Shown one piece after another: positions 14,912 to 23,228 of a stretch of 47,440 bases of DNA. Position numbers and translations under genes: made by a program. The stretch comes from a virus: IMG/VR virus record IMGVR_UViG_3300044796_000303, positions 1 through 47,440 of that record. The stretch is one strand, 5' to 3'. Numbering within the stretch: position 1 is the first letter of the stretch; each line of letters begins with the position of its first letter. Below the pieces are notes generated by a model, which was not told the origin of the DNA, searched no databases, and saw nothing but the letters and a program-made list of their open reading frames with translations.

Positions 14912-15787
14912 TCACGTCAGCACACTCGCCGGCGGCACGAACCGCATGGCGCGATAATTCTGCGTATTGCCATACGATGCACACGTTGCATATTGATGAT
15001 CGCAGCCCACGAAGGCATTGAACGTGTCCCCCGTTGCAGGCGCGTTCGGGAATGGCGTCATCATCGTAAAAGTTCCGCCGCTATAAGCCTTGATGGTGCG
15101 CCTCACGCCACTGTTCGCGCCGCTGGTAAAGGTGATGTATCCGAGGTTGAAATAACCCGCCGCCTGACTGCTCGCCGTGCCGCTGCTGTTTATGGTCAAC
15201 CCCGTGCTGCCGGACGCAACGGCCCCGGCAACGGGTGTGCGCGCCAGGTTGCACGGCGGCTGATACAGCGTGTTGATGCACGTCGGCTGCCAGACGTTGC
15301 GCGGCATCTGGATGTTGAGTAACTGCAAATTGCTCTGCACCTTGACCTTGGCCTGGGTGCGGCCTCCGTCCACCTGAGACACGATGCCGACGAATTGCAC
15401 GATGGAGCCCACCACCGTGCCGAACGTGGACATGAAGGCGCGCAGCACCTTGATCTGCGCGCCATCCAGATAGTTGCCCACGGCCGCCTGCAGGAACGGC
15501 ACGCCGTTGACCAGCGTTGCGCTGTTGCCGTAGAAGGTGATCTCCAACTCGTCCACCTGTACGCCCACGATGGTCTTGATCTTGTCGCGGATGAACTGGA
15601 TGCCTCCGGACGAATAAGTCAGTCCGTCATCTCCGGGATAAGCACTGGAAGCATTGGTGATGTCCACGTCGGCGCTGGTAATCAGCACCGGGCTCCCCTG
15701 CACCGGCGTTATGCTTATCAGGTCGGCCATGTTAAGCTGATTCGTCGAGCCGAGCAGGCTCACGAGCGCGGGGCTGCCTGATTTCAT
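14912..15787 (-). CDS. DUF2163 / phage BR0599 family tail tip protein
   Basis: 291 residues. N-terminal DLISITPVQGSPVLITSADV, middle VGIVSQVDGGRTQAKVKVQS and the C-terminal Cys-rich block (CINTLYQPPCNLA ... GCDHQYATCASYGN) are typical of DUF2163 with its BR0599 C-terminal part. The four conserved Cys may bind an Fe-S cluster or metal, as in lambda gpL; this is inference. ATG overlaps the DUF2460 stop by four bases. Confidence 0.85.
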   Translation of the reverse strand: MKSGSPALVSLLGSTNQLNMADLISITPVQGSPVLITSADVDITNASSAYPGDDGLTYSSGGIQFIRDKIKTIVGVQVDELEITFYGNSATLVNGVPFLQAAVGNYLDGAQIKVLRAFMSTFGTVVGSIVQFVGIVSQVDGGRTQAKVKVQSNLQLLNIQMPRNVWQPTCINTLYQPPCNLARTPVAGAVASGSTGLTINSSGTASSQAAGYFNLGYITFTSGANSGVRRTIKAYSGGTFTMMTPFPNAPATGDTFNAFVGCDHQYATCASYGNTQNYRAMRFVPPASVLT

Positions 15788-16383
15788 ATCTTGTTGCCGA
15801 GGCTGCCGATAAACTCAAGCTCCTTGAGCGACCAGAGCTGATACATGAATTCCTCGAAATCCGCCGTATCCTTCACGAAGCGGCAGCGGTAGTAATATGT
15901 TCCCGTCCATGTGACCGCCACGCCAGCGCCGGGCGCGGTGGTAAACGTCACCAGGCCGAGGCTGTTGATCGTGTAGGCCGAGGTTGCCACGCCATTCAGG
16001 TATATGCCGGTGATGGCGTTCACGTTCATTACCGGCTCGACTGCGCCGCCGTAGGTGCGGGCAAGCTGGAATTGCGTAGTCGCGCCGTTGCCTGTCCCTA
16101 TGGACTGCGCCGTCACGCTGTCATCGTTCGGGTTATCGTACAGAAAGCTGTCGAACGAGCCCTGCCGCGCATTGAAAAAGCCCAGCAGCGTTTGCAGCTC
16201 GGTAAATCCCGTGGTGGCGCGCAAAATCTCGTAGGTCAGCTTGATGCCCCACTTCGGCGCGGAAAACCACGCGCTGCGGAGTTCCTTGCCAGACGTGGCG
16301 ATCTGCGTCTTGGTGTTCCATTGCGGGGCCTGGATTACCGACCAGCCCAGGCCGGGGAGCGACGGAAAAACATTATTGCTCAT
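15784..16383 (-). CDS. DUF2460 distal tail protein
   Basis: 199 residues. Start FPSLPGLGWSVIQAPQWNTK, the block RSAWFSAPKWGIKLTYEILR, ARQGSFDSFLYDNPNDDSVT and the final RFVKDTADFEEFMYQLW match DUF2460 end to end. These are distal tail / adaptor proteins placed just after the tape measure. ATG is preceded by a normal spacing; stop and next start overlap. Confidence 0.85.
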   Translation of the reverse strand: MSNNVFPSLPGLGWSVIQAPQWNTKTQIATSGKELRSAWFSAPKWGIKLTYEILRATTGFTELQTLLGFFNARQGSFDSFLYDNPNDDSVTAQSIGTGNGATTQFQLARTYGGAVEPVMNVNAITGIYLNGVATSAYTINSLGLVTFTTAPGAGVAVTWTGTYYYRCRFVKDTADFEEFMYQLWSLKELEFIGSLGNKI

Positions 16384-16386
16384 GAC

Positions 16387-19035
16387 TTAGCCCGGCGCGT
16401 TGGCGTTGCCGAGGTTGAACGCGCGCCCTTGTTTCTGGATGGCGTTCATCAAAGTACCTCCGTTCCTGTTCAAGAAAGTCTGAAAACTCGGTGCATCCAT
16501 GGCATTAATGTTGTAGTAGTGATGATGGATGTCGCCACCGCTTCCGCCGCCATCGGTCATTTTTCGGAACCTGTTAGCCAGAGGGGCGGGCAGCACCATT
16601 TCCTCGGCATGGAGTTGCGTCATCGGGTTGACCCCTGCGGGAACGTCATAGCCGCCAGATGCGGACTTTAGGCTGCTGCGCAAGGCCAGCACGGCAGCCA
16701 TAACCCCGGCCCCGATTTCAACAGCTCCCCATCCTGAAAAAGGAGCTGACTGCGCGGCAGCCCCGGCGCCGGCCACAACGGCGCTGTTGCCTACAGATGT
16801 TGCGTCTGCGGTGGCCTCGGTTTCGAGCCCCATCGCGACCGCAGCCTTGTGCGCCAACTGCTGGGCGTTGTAGCCGGTCTGGGCCACAAGAAGATTTTGC
16901 GCCTGCGTTTTCATCCAGCTTTGGATCATCTGCAGGCCCAGCATGTCGAAATCGCCCAATATGGACTTGAGCAACTGCCTGTGCGCCTTCTGCCAGGTGG
17001 TGGTGCCCTGCATCATACCCACCAGCGTCTTGTCCCACTGAGCCTCAATACCGGCGAAGTCCTTGCTCGCCTCGGCAAGCTGTGCTGCGGTTTGCTTGTT
17101 GATGGCCTGCTCGGTTTCGGCATCGAGCTTGATCTGATTCTGCGCTGCCTTGACCTGAATCTGCGCGATGGCGTCGGCGGTCTTTTGCGCGGCGGCAATT
17201 TTTTCTTCGTCCTGGTTGCCGCTGCCGCTCTTGTCTATCTTGGCGAGTTCGAGCTGGAGCTTGTCGGCCTGGTATTGAATGTCGAGCTGGAGCTGCTGCG
17301 CGAGCGCGCTCTTTTTGGCCTCAAGAAGCTGCTGCTCGGATGCCTTGCCCGCCGTTTTCATCCCCTCCCACATCTGCACATAGGATTCCAGGCCATCGGT
17401 CGCGGCCTTGTGGTCGGCCTGGAGACGTTCCGCGCTCATTTCCTGCTCTGTCTTGAGCTGCTCTTTCATCAGCTTGATTTTCAGCTCGGCGATTTTTGCT
17501 TCCACCGCCGCGCTGGTCTCTGGCGAAGCCTTCGTGGATGCAAATGCCGCCACCTGCTGCCAGTAGGTAAGCTCCTGCTGCTTGTCGAGTTCGCGCAGGC
17601 CGTTCTTTTCCATGTAAAACTGGCGCATTTCGGCAAGTTGCTTTTCGTACTGCGGCATCAAGGAGGTATCTTTATCTCCTTTGCCGCCCTTGGCCGACCA
17701 AGGCTTGGCGGCGCCCTCGGATGATTCGTGCGTTTTCGGGCGCAGATCGGCGCTCTGCATGATTTCGTCGAACTTGGCCTGCGTGTCGGCTACGGTTTTT
17801 TGGATCCGCTGGGCGCTCTTGGCGACAGCCGTATCTATCCCGGCCATTGCGCTTTCCCAGTCTCCCTTGATGTTTCCCCACTTGCTCGGGGAAAGCGCAT
17901 CCTCGGCAATGCGCGCAAACCCCAGCAGGGCGGCTTCGCCTACTTCTATCGCGCCGCGTATCCCCTCGAATACAAACCGGAGTGTGCCGCCCAGTTCAAT
18001 TACGGCGATCTCCAGCACCTTGAACACGTTGGATACGAACTGCATGGCGGTCATCGGCTCTGAGCTCAAGCCGAATGTTTCCAGAACAGCGGATTTTATG
18101 CCGCTGAATGCCGCCAGGAACTCGCGCCCCAGCTCGGAAACTTCGTCCCATATCGTCCCCAGCACCGACTTCAGCTCGTCAAGAACGGTGATGAACAGCT
18201 TCATCGTTTCTTTGCTGACGGTTATGGCCTCCGGCCCGATGGAACGGAACCATTGCGCCTGCCTGGTCAGGCCCGGCATCAATTCGTTGCCGACGGCGTT
18301 CTCGATGCCCTCTATCACCGAGTGAACCTCGGCCATCGCCTCTTGATATTTGCGGGAAGCCTCCACCTGCTCCGGCCCGATGGAAAGCCCAAGCTCCTGG
18401 GCTGATTTTTTCGCCTCTTCCATGACCTCCGGGGAGAGGCGCAGCAAGTCCTGCACCTGCGCCCAGCTACGGCCAAACATTTCCGAGGAGGCGAGGTTGC
18501 GGTCCGTCCCTTCCTTGAACTGCATCAGGGCGGAAAGGGCGTTCTGTACCAGCTGCTCGGTGTTGACGAAATTGCCGTTGGCGTCGCGCGTGACCATCCC
18601 CAGGGCGTTCATGCGCTCTTCGTTGTTGCGCACCTGCATGGTGAGGCGCTGGACGCTGCCCATGTAGTCGTCGGTGCCGACGCCAACCATGCCGAGGGCT
18701 TCCTTGAGGGTGCTCGCGGCCTGCGTGCTGATGCCGAGCGTGGCGGCCATCCGCCCCATCGAAATGCCAAGTTCTTGAGACGTCTCCACTGCATGCTCGA
18801 ACATCTCGCCGCCCGCAAAAACGGCGGTGGCCGCCATGAAGGCGCTCTTCATCTTCTCGATGGTTTCGGTGACCTGCTCCAGGCTTTCGTGCATGGATTC
18901 GACGCCTTCGCGGACGGTCGCCTTTATTTCGCCGACCGACTTTCCGACCTCGGATTTCGCCTTAGCAAAATCCTCCGTCAGGCGGGCGATGTTCGCCGCC
19001 ATCTGGATTTCCAGTTCGCCGATTATCGTTGCCAT
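16387..19035 (-). CDS. tape measure protein
   Basis: 882 residues, mostly helical. N-terminal coiled coils (about 1-60), a Phage_tail_TP901-like segment (QELGISMGRMAATLGISTQ at about 88-106), a hydrophobic central region (about 270-370), a long Gln/Lys/Ala-rich coiled coil (about 460-660, e.g. KKSALAQQLQLDIQYQADK) and a C-terminal membrane-active segment (GAGVMAAVLALRSSLKSAS). Length fixes tail length; at the usual 1.5 A per residue this is about 130 nm. It follows the frameshifted chaperone gene and starts three bases past its stop. Confidence 0.9.
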   Translation of the reverse strand: MATIIGELEIQMAANIARLTEDFAKAKSEVGKSVGEIKATVREGVESMHESLEQVTETIEKMKSAFMAATAVFAGGEMFEHAVETSQELGISMGRMAATLGISTQAASTLKEALGMVGVGTDDYMGSVQRLTMQVRNNEERMNALGMVTRDANGNFVNTEQLVQNALSALMQFKEGTDRNLASSEMFGRSWAQVQDLLRLSPEVMEEAKKSAQELGLSIGPEQVEASRKYQEAMAEVHSVIEGIENAVGNELMPGLTRQAQWFRSIGPEAITVSKETMKLFITVLDELKSVLGTIWDEVSELGREFLAAFSGIKSAVLETFGLSSEPMTAMQFVSNVFKVLEIAVIELGGTLRFVFEGIRGAIEVGEAALLGFARIAEDALSPSKWGNIKGDWESAMAGIDTAVAKSAQRIQKTVADTQAKFDEIMQSADLRPKTHESSEGAAKPWSAKGGKGDKDTSLMPQYEKQLAEMRQFYMEKNGLRELDKQQELTYWQQVAAFASTKASPETSAAVEAKIAELKIKLMKEQLKTEQEMSAERLQADHKAATDGLESYVQMWEGMKTAGKASEQQLLEAKKSALAQQLQLDIQYQADKLQLELAKIDKSGSGNQDEEKIAAAQKTADAIAQIQVKAAQNQIKLDAETEQAINKQTAAQLAEASKDFAGIEAQWDKTLVGMMQGTTTWQKAHRQLLKSILGDFDMLGLQMIQSWMKTQAQNLLVAQTGYNAQQLAHKAAVAMGLETEATADATSVGNSAVVAGAGAAAQSAPFSGWGAVEIGAGVMAAVLALRSSLKSASGGYDVPAGVNPMTQLHAEEMVLPAPLANRFRKMTDGGGSGGDIHHHYYNINAMDAPSFQTFLNRNGGTLMNAIQKQGRAFNLGNANAPG

Positions 19036-19038
19036 GAT

Positions 19039-19368
19039 TTATCCTATTGCGCCGCCGGCGCCGGAAAATTGCTGCATGAATTCATCCAGGTCCTGCTCGG
19101 AGTTGTCTTTTGCATCGTGTGAAGCTGAGGTCGAGGCGGCTTTTTCAGGGACGAATCCCAGATATGACGCGACCATGATGTGCACCGGAGGATGCTTGCC
19201 CCAGTAGCGGTTCATCGCCATGACGCGGGGAAGTGTCATGTGCTGGTCCACGTATTCCCACGTCCAGCCCGTGCAGGCAATGAGGTGGGCGTACAGACCA
19301 TCCCAATCTATGTCCCCGCCTGAGCTTCCCCCGATGAGTCCGCCTTCTTGGCTAGGCCGCAGATTTTG
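19039..19368 (-). CDS. tail assembly chaperone, -1 frameshift extension (gpT-like)
   Basis: The frame has no good start of its own for its conserved part (GDIDWDGLYAHLIACTGWTW then EYVDQHMTLPRV); it is open back through the 3' end of the preceding gene in the -1 frame. This is the G/GT arrangement of lambda-like phages: ribosomes slip back one base to make a minor fusion that recruits tail tube and tape measure. Possible slip sites are TTCCCAAAATC (minus strand, about 19362-19372) or the GGGGGAA run (19326-19332); neither is a perfect XXXYYYZ in the right frame, so the exact site is open. The upper coordinate is the approximate overlap start. Confidence 0.7.
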   Translation of the reverse strand, partial: QNLRPSQEGGLIGGSSGGDIDWDGLYAHLIACTGWTWEYVDQHMTLPRVMAMNRYWGKHPPVHIMVASYLGFVPEKAASTSASHDAKDNSEQDLDEFMQQFSGAGGAIG

Positions 19369-19610
19369 GGAACCTGATTGAATGCGGCAACCAATTCGGG
19401 GTAGGAAATCTTCATGGCATCCATTTCAGCCTCGGTCTTTCCGATCAGCAGCCCCACGCTGATGGTTGCCTCGTGCAGCAGCACGTCAACATCACCTTCG
19501 CGAGCAGCCGAACGGTTGATCGAGGCTATGATTTTTTTGACCGCTCCGAGCGCAGGCGCTTCAACTGTGCACTCCTGCCCGGCGAGCACCAGCGTGGTGG
19601 TTTCTTCCAT
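19308..19610 (-). CDS. tail assembly chaperone (gpG-like)
   Basis: 100 residues from an ATG after a GGTAAA-type ribosome site. N-terminal beta part (TTTLVLAGQECTVEAPALGA), then helices (VKKIIASINRSAAREGDVDV, AEMDAMKISYPELVAAFNQV). Size and position between tail tube and tape measure, plus the -1 frame extension, identify the short chaperone form. A longer upstream start (19694) would run through a terminator hairpin and is rejected. Confidence 0.75.
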   Translation of the reverse strand: MEETTTLVLAGQECTVEAPALGAVKKIIASINRSAAREGDVDVLLHEATISVGLLIGKTEAEMDAMKISYPELVAAFNQVPKICGLAKKADSSGEAQAGT

Positions 19611-19631
19611 ATGATTTTTACCTTTAAAAAT

Positions 19632-19653
19632 GAAAAATCCCCGCGAGGCGGGG
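19632..19653 (-). terminator. terminator after the tail tube gene
   Basis: Stem CCCCGC / GCGGGG with loop GAG, followed on the minus strand by a T run. It lies just upstream of the chaperone gene, so it should lower chaperone and tape-measure transcription relative to the abundant tube protein. Confidence 0.75.
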
Positions 19654-19728
19654 ACAACGAACGGAGCTGCGCTTGCCGAGCGAGGATTCAGCAAGCTAAA
19701 GTGATAATTTCCCCGCTACGAAACCGCA

Positions 19729-20457
19729 TTAGTTTGTGATGGACAGGATGCCGATGCTGCCCGCCGCATTTGCCATCGCGTCAAAATCGAACTCGGGGAT
19801 GGTGTAATCGTCCAGCTTGGTGGCGAGCGTGAGCTTGCTGGAGGTGCAGCTATTGAGTTGCAGAGTGACGATCTTGCCGCCCACGTTGGCGGTGAACACG
19901 CCCATGAAGAAAGGCGTGGTGCCCATCAACTGGTTGTTGATGGCGATTTGCGTGCCGCCCGTGGTCGCGGTGTAGAGGTAATCAATCAGCACGCCCTGGC
20001 CGGCATCGGCGGCGGCGAACGTGTAGACGCCCGCAGCAACGCTGTATTGGCCCACCGTGGGGCCGGAGGCAACCTTGGAGAAGGGCAGCCCGGTGGCCGC
20101 ATAAACAACCCCGAGGTCAGTTGTCCAGGTGGCGCTGTTCACCGCCGTTACGGTATAGGCCGTGGACGACGGGATGGTGCCCGCTTCCGATACGGAGGAT
20201 TGCAGCAACCCGGTGGTGGCCGTCTGGCTAAAGAACAGGTCATTGATGGCCGCGCCGTTGAGATTGGAATATTTCGCCTTGCCGCCGATCTTGCCCTTAC
20301 CGCGGCGCAGATCAATGGCGATGTTGTTCTGCCCGTACATCTGCTTGAGCTCGTAAGAAAAATCGAACGAAACGTCCTGCAGGTTGCCCAGCTTGCGCGG
20401 GGTGGAATTGGCGGCGCTGTTTATGCCGTAGAGGTTGCCGGAACCGAAAACTAACAT
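19729..20457 (-). CDS. major tail (tube) protein
   Basis: 242 residues. N-terminus GSGNLYGINSAANSTPRKLG, then NLQDVSFDFSYELKQMYGQN and RRGKGKIGGKAKYSNLNG are conserved features of siphophage tube proteins of this lineage; the C-terminus (LATKLDDYTIPEFDFDAMAN) closes the beta fold. It forms the hexameric tail tube. An AGGAGAGG site precedes the ATG, fitting high expression, and a terminator follows. Confidence 0.85.
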   Translation of the reverse strand: MLVFGSGNLYGINSAANSTPRKLGNLQDVSFDFSYELKQMYGQNNIAIDLRRGKGKIGGKAKYSNLNGAAINDLFFSQTATTGLLQSSVSEAGTIPSSTAYTVTAVNSATWTTDLGVVYAATGLPFSKVASGPTVGQYSVAAGVYTFAAADAGQGVLIDYLYTATTGGTQIAINNQLMGTTPFFMGVFTANVGGKIVTLQLNSCTSSKLTLATKLDDYTIPEFDFDAMANAAGSIGILSITN

Positions 20458-20495
20458 GATGCCTCTCCTTTAAAAATAAAAAAATGGTTGCGGGG

Positions 20496-20741
20496 TTAAA
20501 GCCGGGTTTTTAAATCATCGATTGCAGCGCGGACTTTGTTGTAGGGCTCGGTTGCGCGCAGTTCGGGAATGTTGCCCAGCAAGTCACTGAACCACGCATC
20601 GATTACTGCGTGATGCGCGGGCGGCTGAGCGGCGGCCGCAAGGACATCCTGCGGGGCAGCTTCGGACGGCGGTTGCGCGCCGGGCTGCGCAATGGTTTCG
20701 GGCGCGGGCTGAGATTCGGTTTGTTCATCAGGTGGGCACAT
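20496..20741 (-). CDS. small tail-region hypothetical protein
   Basis: 81 residues from an ATG with AAGGAAAG. The first half is Pro/Gln/Ala-rich and disordered; the second half (VIDAWFSDLLGNIPELRATE, then YNKVRAAIDDLKTRL) is an amphipathic helical domain seen in small proteins beside phage tail tube genes. Possibly an assembly factor. No function assigned. Confidence 0.6.
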   Translation of the reverse strand: MCPPDEQTESQPAPETIAQPGAQPPSEAAPQDVLAAAAQPPAHHAVIDAWFSDLLGNIPELRATEPYNKVRAAIDDLKTRL

Positions 20742-20752
20742 GTCTTTCCTTT

Positions 20753-21145
20753 CTATCGCAGGTAATGAATAATGAAATCTATCGGCTTCACATAGGTCGC
20801 CACCAGCTCGTCGTAGCTGTCCGGGCCTTCGCCATCCTGTATGCAATCCACCACACTCACGCCGCCGATGACGCCGGACATGGCATGACACGCAGACCGC
20901 ACCGCCTCGCGCACGGCCACGGCACCCTCGGAGCTTAAATCCATGCAGTTCACTTGAATGCGCGCCCGGTTCGGTATCGTCACGTCCGGGTAGGAGTTAT
21001 CGGGTTTGCCGCTGACGAGCACGTACACGACTGCGGGAAGCGCGTCATTTTCCGGCCGCATGTCCAGGTAGATGCGCTCGCCCACCAGCGCCGCCAGCGC
21101 GCTGGAGCCGTTCAGCAGCGTGATCATCACGGTTTCGGCTGTCAT
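20753..21145 (-). CDS. DUF3168 tail completion protein
   Basis: 130 residues. ALVGERIYLDMRPENDALPA, then VVYVLVSGKPDNSY and RIQVNCMDLSSEGAVAVREA match DUF3168 (gp17/gpU-like), which terminates the tail tube and docks it to the head. ATG overlaps the gp10-like stop by four bases, the standard order. Confidence 0.85.
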   Translation of the reverse strand: MTAETVMITLLNGSSALAALVGERIYLDMRPENDALPAVVYVLVSGKPDNSYPDVTIPNRARIQVNCMDLSSEGAVAVREAVRSACHAMSGVIGGVSVVDCIQDGEGPDSYDELVATYVKPIDFIIHYLR

Positions 21146-21642
21146 CTTTTTGCCAGTTCCTTGGGGATGCGCTCGCGGCAGTAGTCGGCCATGGCGTCAA
21201 CCGACTGTGCGGCCTTTCCGTCCATCGCGGGGCGCATAAACGGATGGCGCGCAGCTCCCGGGTGGTCGATCCTTTTGACGAAAACGCCGCCGAGAAACAG
21301 GCTGCCCGATCCCGCAGGCTTGATAAAGTGGCTTGCGGTGCCGAATTCGACCATGTGCGCGTAGTAGGCGATCTTGTTGCCCGCCTTGATGCTGGCCATG
21401 ACGCGGCCACGGCGCGAGCGCATGGAAATGCGCAGAGAATCGCGCAGCGCGCCCTCATAGCCGCCGTACTTTGCGTTGCCGCCGCTAGGCGCAGATACCG
21501 GGCAGCGTTCCTGCGCATCCTGCAGCATCACCTTTGCGCCCGCGCGCAGGCCGCCGCGCACGATGTTCTGTTCGATTTTTGCAGGCATTTCGTCGAGCAT
21601 CGCCTGCAGCTCGGAAAGCCCTTTAACCTCAAATTCAGACAT
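21142..21642 (-). CDS. HK97 gp10-family protein
   Basis: 166 residues. FEVKGLSELQAMLDEMPAKI, then RGGLRAGAKVMLQDAQERCP, YYAHMVEFGTASHFIKP and HPFMRPAMDG are the conserved blocks of the HK97 gp10 family, a head-tail joining/tail component. The start overlaps the head-closure stop by eight bases; longer upstream starts lie inside that gene. Confidence 0.9.
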   Translation of the reverse strand: MSEFEVKGLSELQAMLDEMPAKIEQNIVRGGLRAGAKVMLQDAQERCPVSAPSGGNAKYGGYEGALRDSLRISMRSRRGRVMASIKAGNKIAYYAHMVEFGTASHFIKPAGSGSLFLGGVFVKRIDHPGAARHPFMRPAMDGKAAQSVDAMADYCRERIPKELAKR

Positions 21643-21985
21643 CGAGACCCAGACAGTAAAGCTCCATGAATTCCTTGCGGCGCTGATGGCGCACCCACTG
21701 GATGCGCGAAAAGCTCCCATCCGCGAACTGCACGCGCATGTCGTTCAGTATCTGCGGGTAATAGCGCGTGGTGATCACCTGCGAGACGGCGCTGCCCATG
21801 GCCTTGGCTTGCATGATTTCGCGCCCGGTCATGTCCACGATCTCGGCTTTAATCTTGCCGTCCAGGTTCGCTCCGATTGTGGTCAGCGGCGACCACGTTT
21901 CGTCGTGCCCGCCCAGCGCGCCGCGCTCAACGGTTTTTTGCAGGATCGTGATAAGTTGATCCAGCCGCCCGGCCGATACGCGCAT
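21635..21985 (-). CDS. head closure protein (head-tail adaptor)
   Basis: 116 residues. RLDQLITILQKTVERGALGG, then HDETWSPLTTIGANLDGKIK and the final MRVQFADGSFSRIQWV match the phage head-tail adaptor family (SPP1 gp16-like). It seals the connector after packaging. The start overlaps the connector stop by one base. Confidence 0.85.
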   Translation of the reverse strand: MRVSAGRLDQLITILQKTVERGALGGHDETWSPLTTIGANLDGKIKAEIVDMTGREIMQAKAMGSAVSQVITTRYYPQILNDMRVQFADGSFSRIQWVRHQRRKEFMELYCLGLDV

Positions 21986-22608
21986 CAGTAGGTCACCACG
22001 CGGTAAGGATCGAGCAGGCCGTCAACGAAGGGCAGCAGTTCGAGCTTGCCCTTTTGCAGCACGGCCACTTCTTCGCGGTGCTGGAACAGCGTCGCCACTC
22101 GCAGCTTTATCCAGGACTTTATCCCTTCAGGCACGTCGTCCGGCTCGCCGTAGCCCGCCACGAACCGTATCTTCACCGCGCCGACCTGCGGCAGGGTAGG
22201 CTGCCATATCTGCCCGAAAATGGGCGTGATGCGCGTCGGATCGCTGCTGGTGTCCACAGTGTAATTCTCTGGCGGCATCGTTTGCAGCGTGGAGGACATG
22301 TCCTGGTAATTGATATAGCTCACGCTCTGCACCGGGCTTTTGTTGAGCAGCACGGCATGCCCGGGAAGCGAAAAAGGAACGCCTGCGGGGACGCCCATCA
22401 GCATCTGCCCAGGGAAGGCGTCCAGCACCAGGTCCCACGTCGCCGTGATGAACTGGCGCTGGCATACCATTTCTGCGTGGATGCGCGCGGCGGTGATCAG
22501 CGATGAAATCAGCAGGTCCCTGTCCGAGAACTCGTATTCCAGATGCGCCTTGGCCTCTTCGAGCGTGACTGGCTCGCTGCCCGGCGGTGTTACGAGAACA
22601 TATGGCAT
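21985..22608 (-). CDS. head-tail connector (gp6-like)
   Basis: 207 residues. LVTPPGSEPVTLEEAKAHLE, then LLISSLITAARIHAEMVCQR at the N-terminus and KSWIKLRVATLFQHREEVAV near the C-terminus fit the phage connector family (HK97 gp6 / DUF3199-like), a ring below the portal. A strong terminator lies just upstream, so the gene may be transcribed partly by read-through. Confidence 0.85.
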   Translation of the reverse strand: MPYVLVTPPGSEPVTLEEAKAHLEYEFSDRDLLISSLITAARIHAEMVCQRQFITATWDLVLDAFPGQMLMGVPAGVPFSLPGHAVLLNKSPVQSVSYINYQDMSSTLQTMPPENYTVDTSSDPTRITPIFGQIWQPTLPQVGAVKIRFVAGYGEPDDVPEGIKSWIKLRVATLFQHREEVAVLQKGKLELLPFVDGLLDPYRVVTY

Positions 22609-22653
22609 GGGCTATACCGTCGGATTTGCAGTGGTGATCATGTTTTTATCAGA

Positions 22654-22686
22654 TAAAAATGGCGCTCTTTCGAGCGCCATTTTTTT
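22654..22686 (-). terminator. bidirectional terminator between capsid-region and connector genes
   Basis: Nine-pair stem (ATGGCGCTC / GAGCGCCAT) flanked by A5 on one side and T7 on the other, so it can act on both strands. It should separate high-level capsid-region transcripts from the connector and tail genes. Confidence 0.85.
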
Positions 22687-22702
22687 GTTGCACCGATAGT
22701 TC

Positions 22703-23164
22703 TTAAACGACCTGCACCACCGATGCGTTGTTTCCGGCAGATGCCGGGCCGAAGCGCGGATTCACGCCGAGAACGTCGGCGCTCAAAATGGACGCGGCAG
22801 CGGCCACCGTGACCGACAGCGCGACATAGCAATAGCCGTTGTTCGCATCCAAATCATCGACTTTGCATTCGAGGATCACCTGTTCATCGCTGTTGCTGGC
22901 TGCAAGCAACTGGGCGATCTGGCAGGGGGAGCCGGAAGTAAAGTTGATGGCCTTGGCCCCTGCGCCCGAAGAGTTGGTTGCTTGTTGCAGGCTTGCATTG
23001 ATCGTGCTGGTGGCTGTCATGGCCCCGGTTTTAAGGTAGGCCGCGACGCGGTGATAGTTGGCGACGGACACCCACGCAGAAACGACGGTGCTCGGGGCTA
23101 CGCTTGCCGGATCAATGCTGGCCAGTACTGCGACCTGATCCGAATAACGAGTGTTTGCTTGCAT
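22703..23164 (-). CDS. putative virion protein downstream of capsid
   Basis: 153 residues. SDQVAVLASIDPASVAPSTV, then VSAWVSVANYHRVAAYLKTG resembles a small group of structural proteins found next to HK97-type capsid genes; Ala/Ser/Val-rich beta composition. Could be a capsid decoration protein. It has its own flanking terminators on both sides, which suggests strong separate expression, as for abundant virion parts. Confidence 0.6.
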   Translation of the reverse strand: MQANTRYSDQVAVLASIDPASVAPSTVVSAWVSVANYHRVAAYLKTGAMTATSTINASLQQATNSSGAGAKAINFTSGSPCQIAQLLAASNSDEQVILECKVDDLDANNGYCYVALSVTVAAAASILSADVLGVNPRFGPASAGNNASVVQVV

Positions 23165-23189
23165 AACGATTCTCCTGAAATTTGAATAA

Positions 23190-23221
23190 TTAAAAAATCA
23201 AAAGGCGGCTCTATCTCCGCC
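23190..23221 (-). terminator. terminator after the capsid gene
   Basis: Stem AGGCGG / CCGCCT with an eight-base loop and, on the minus strand, TTTTGATTTTTT. It follows the capsid stop (23229). Confidence 0.65.
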
Positions 23222-23228
23222 TATCTGC

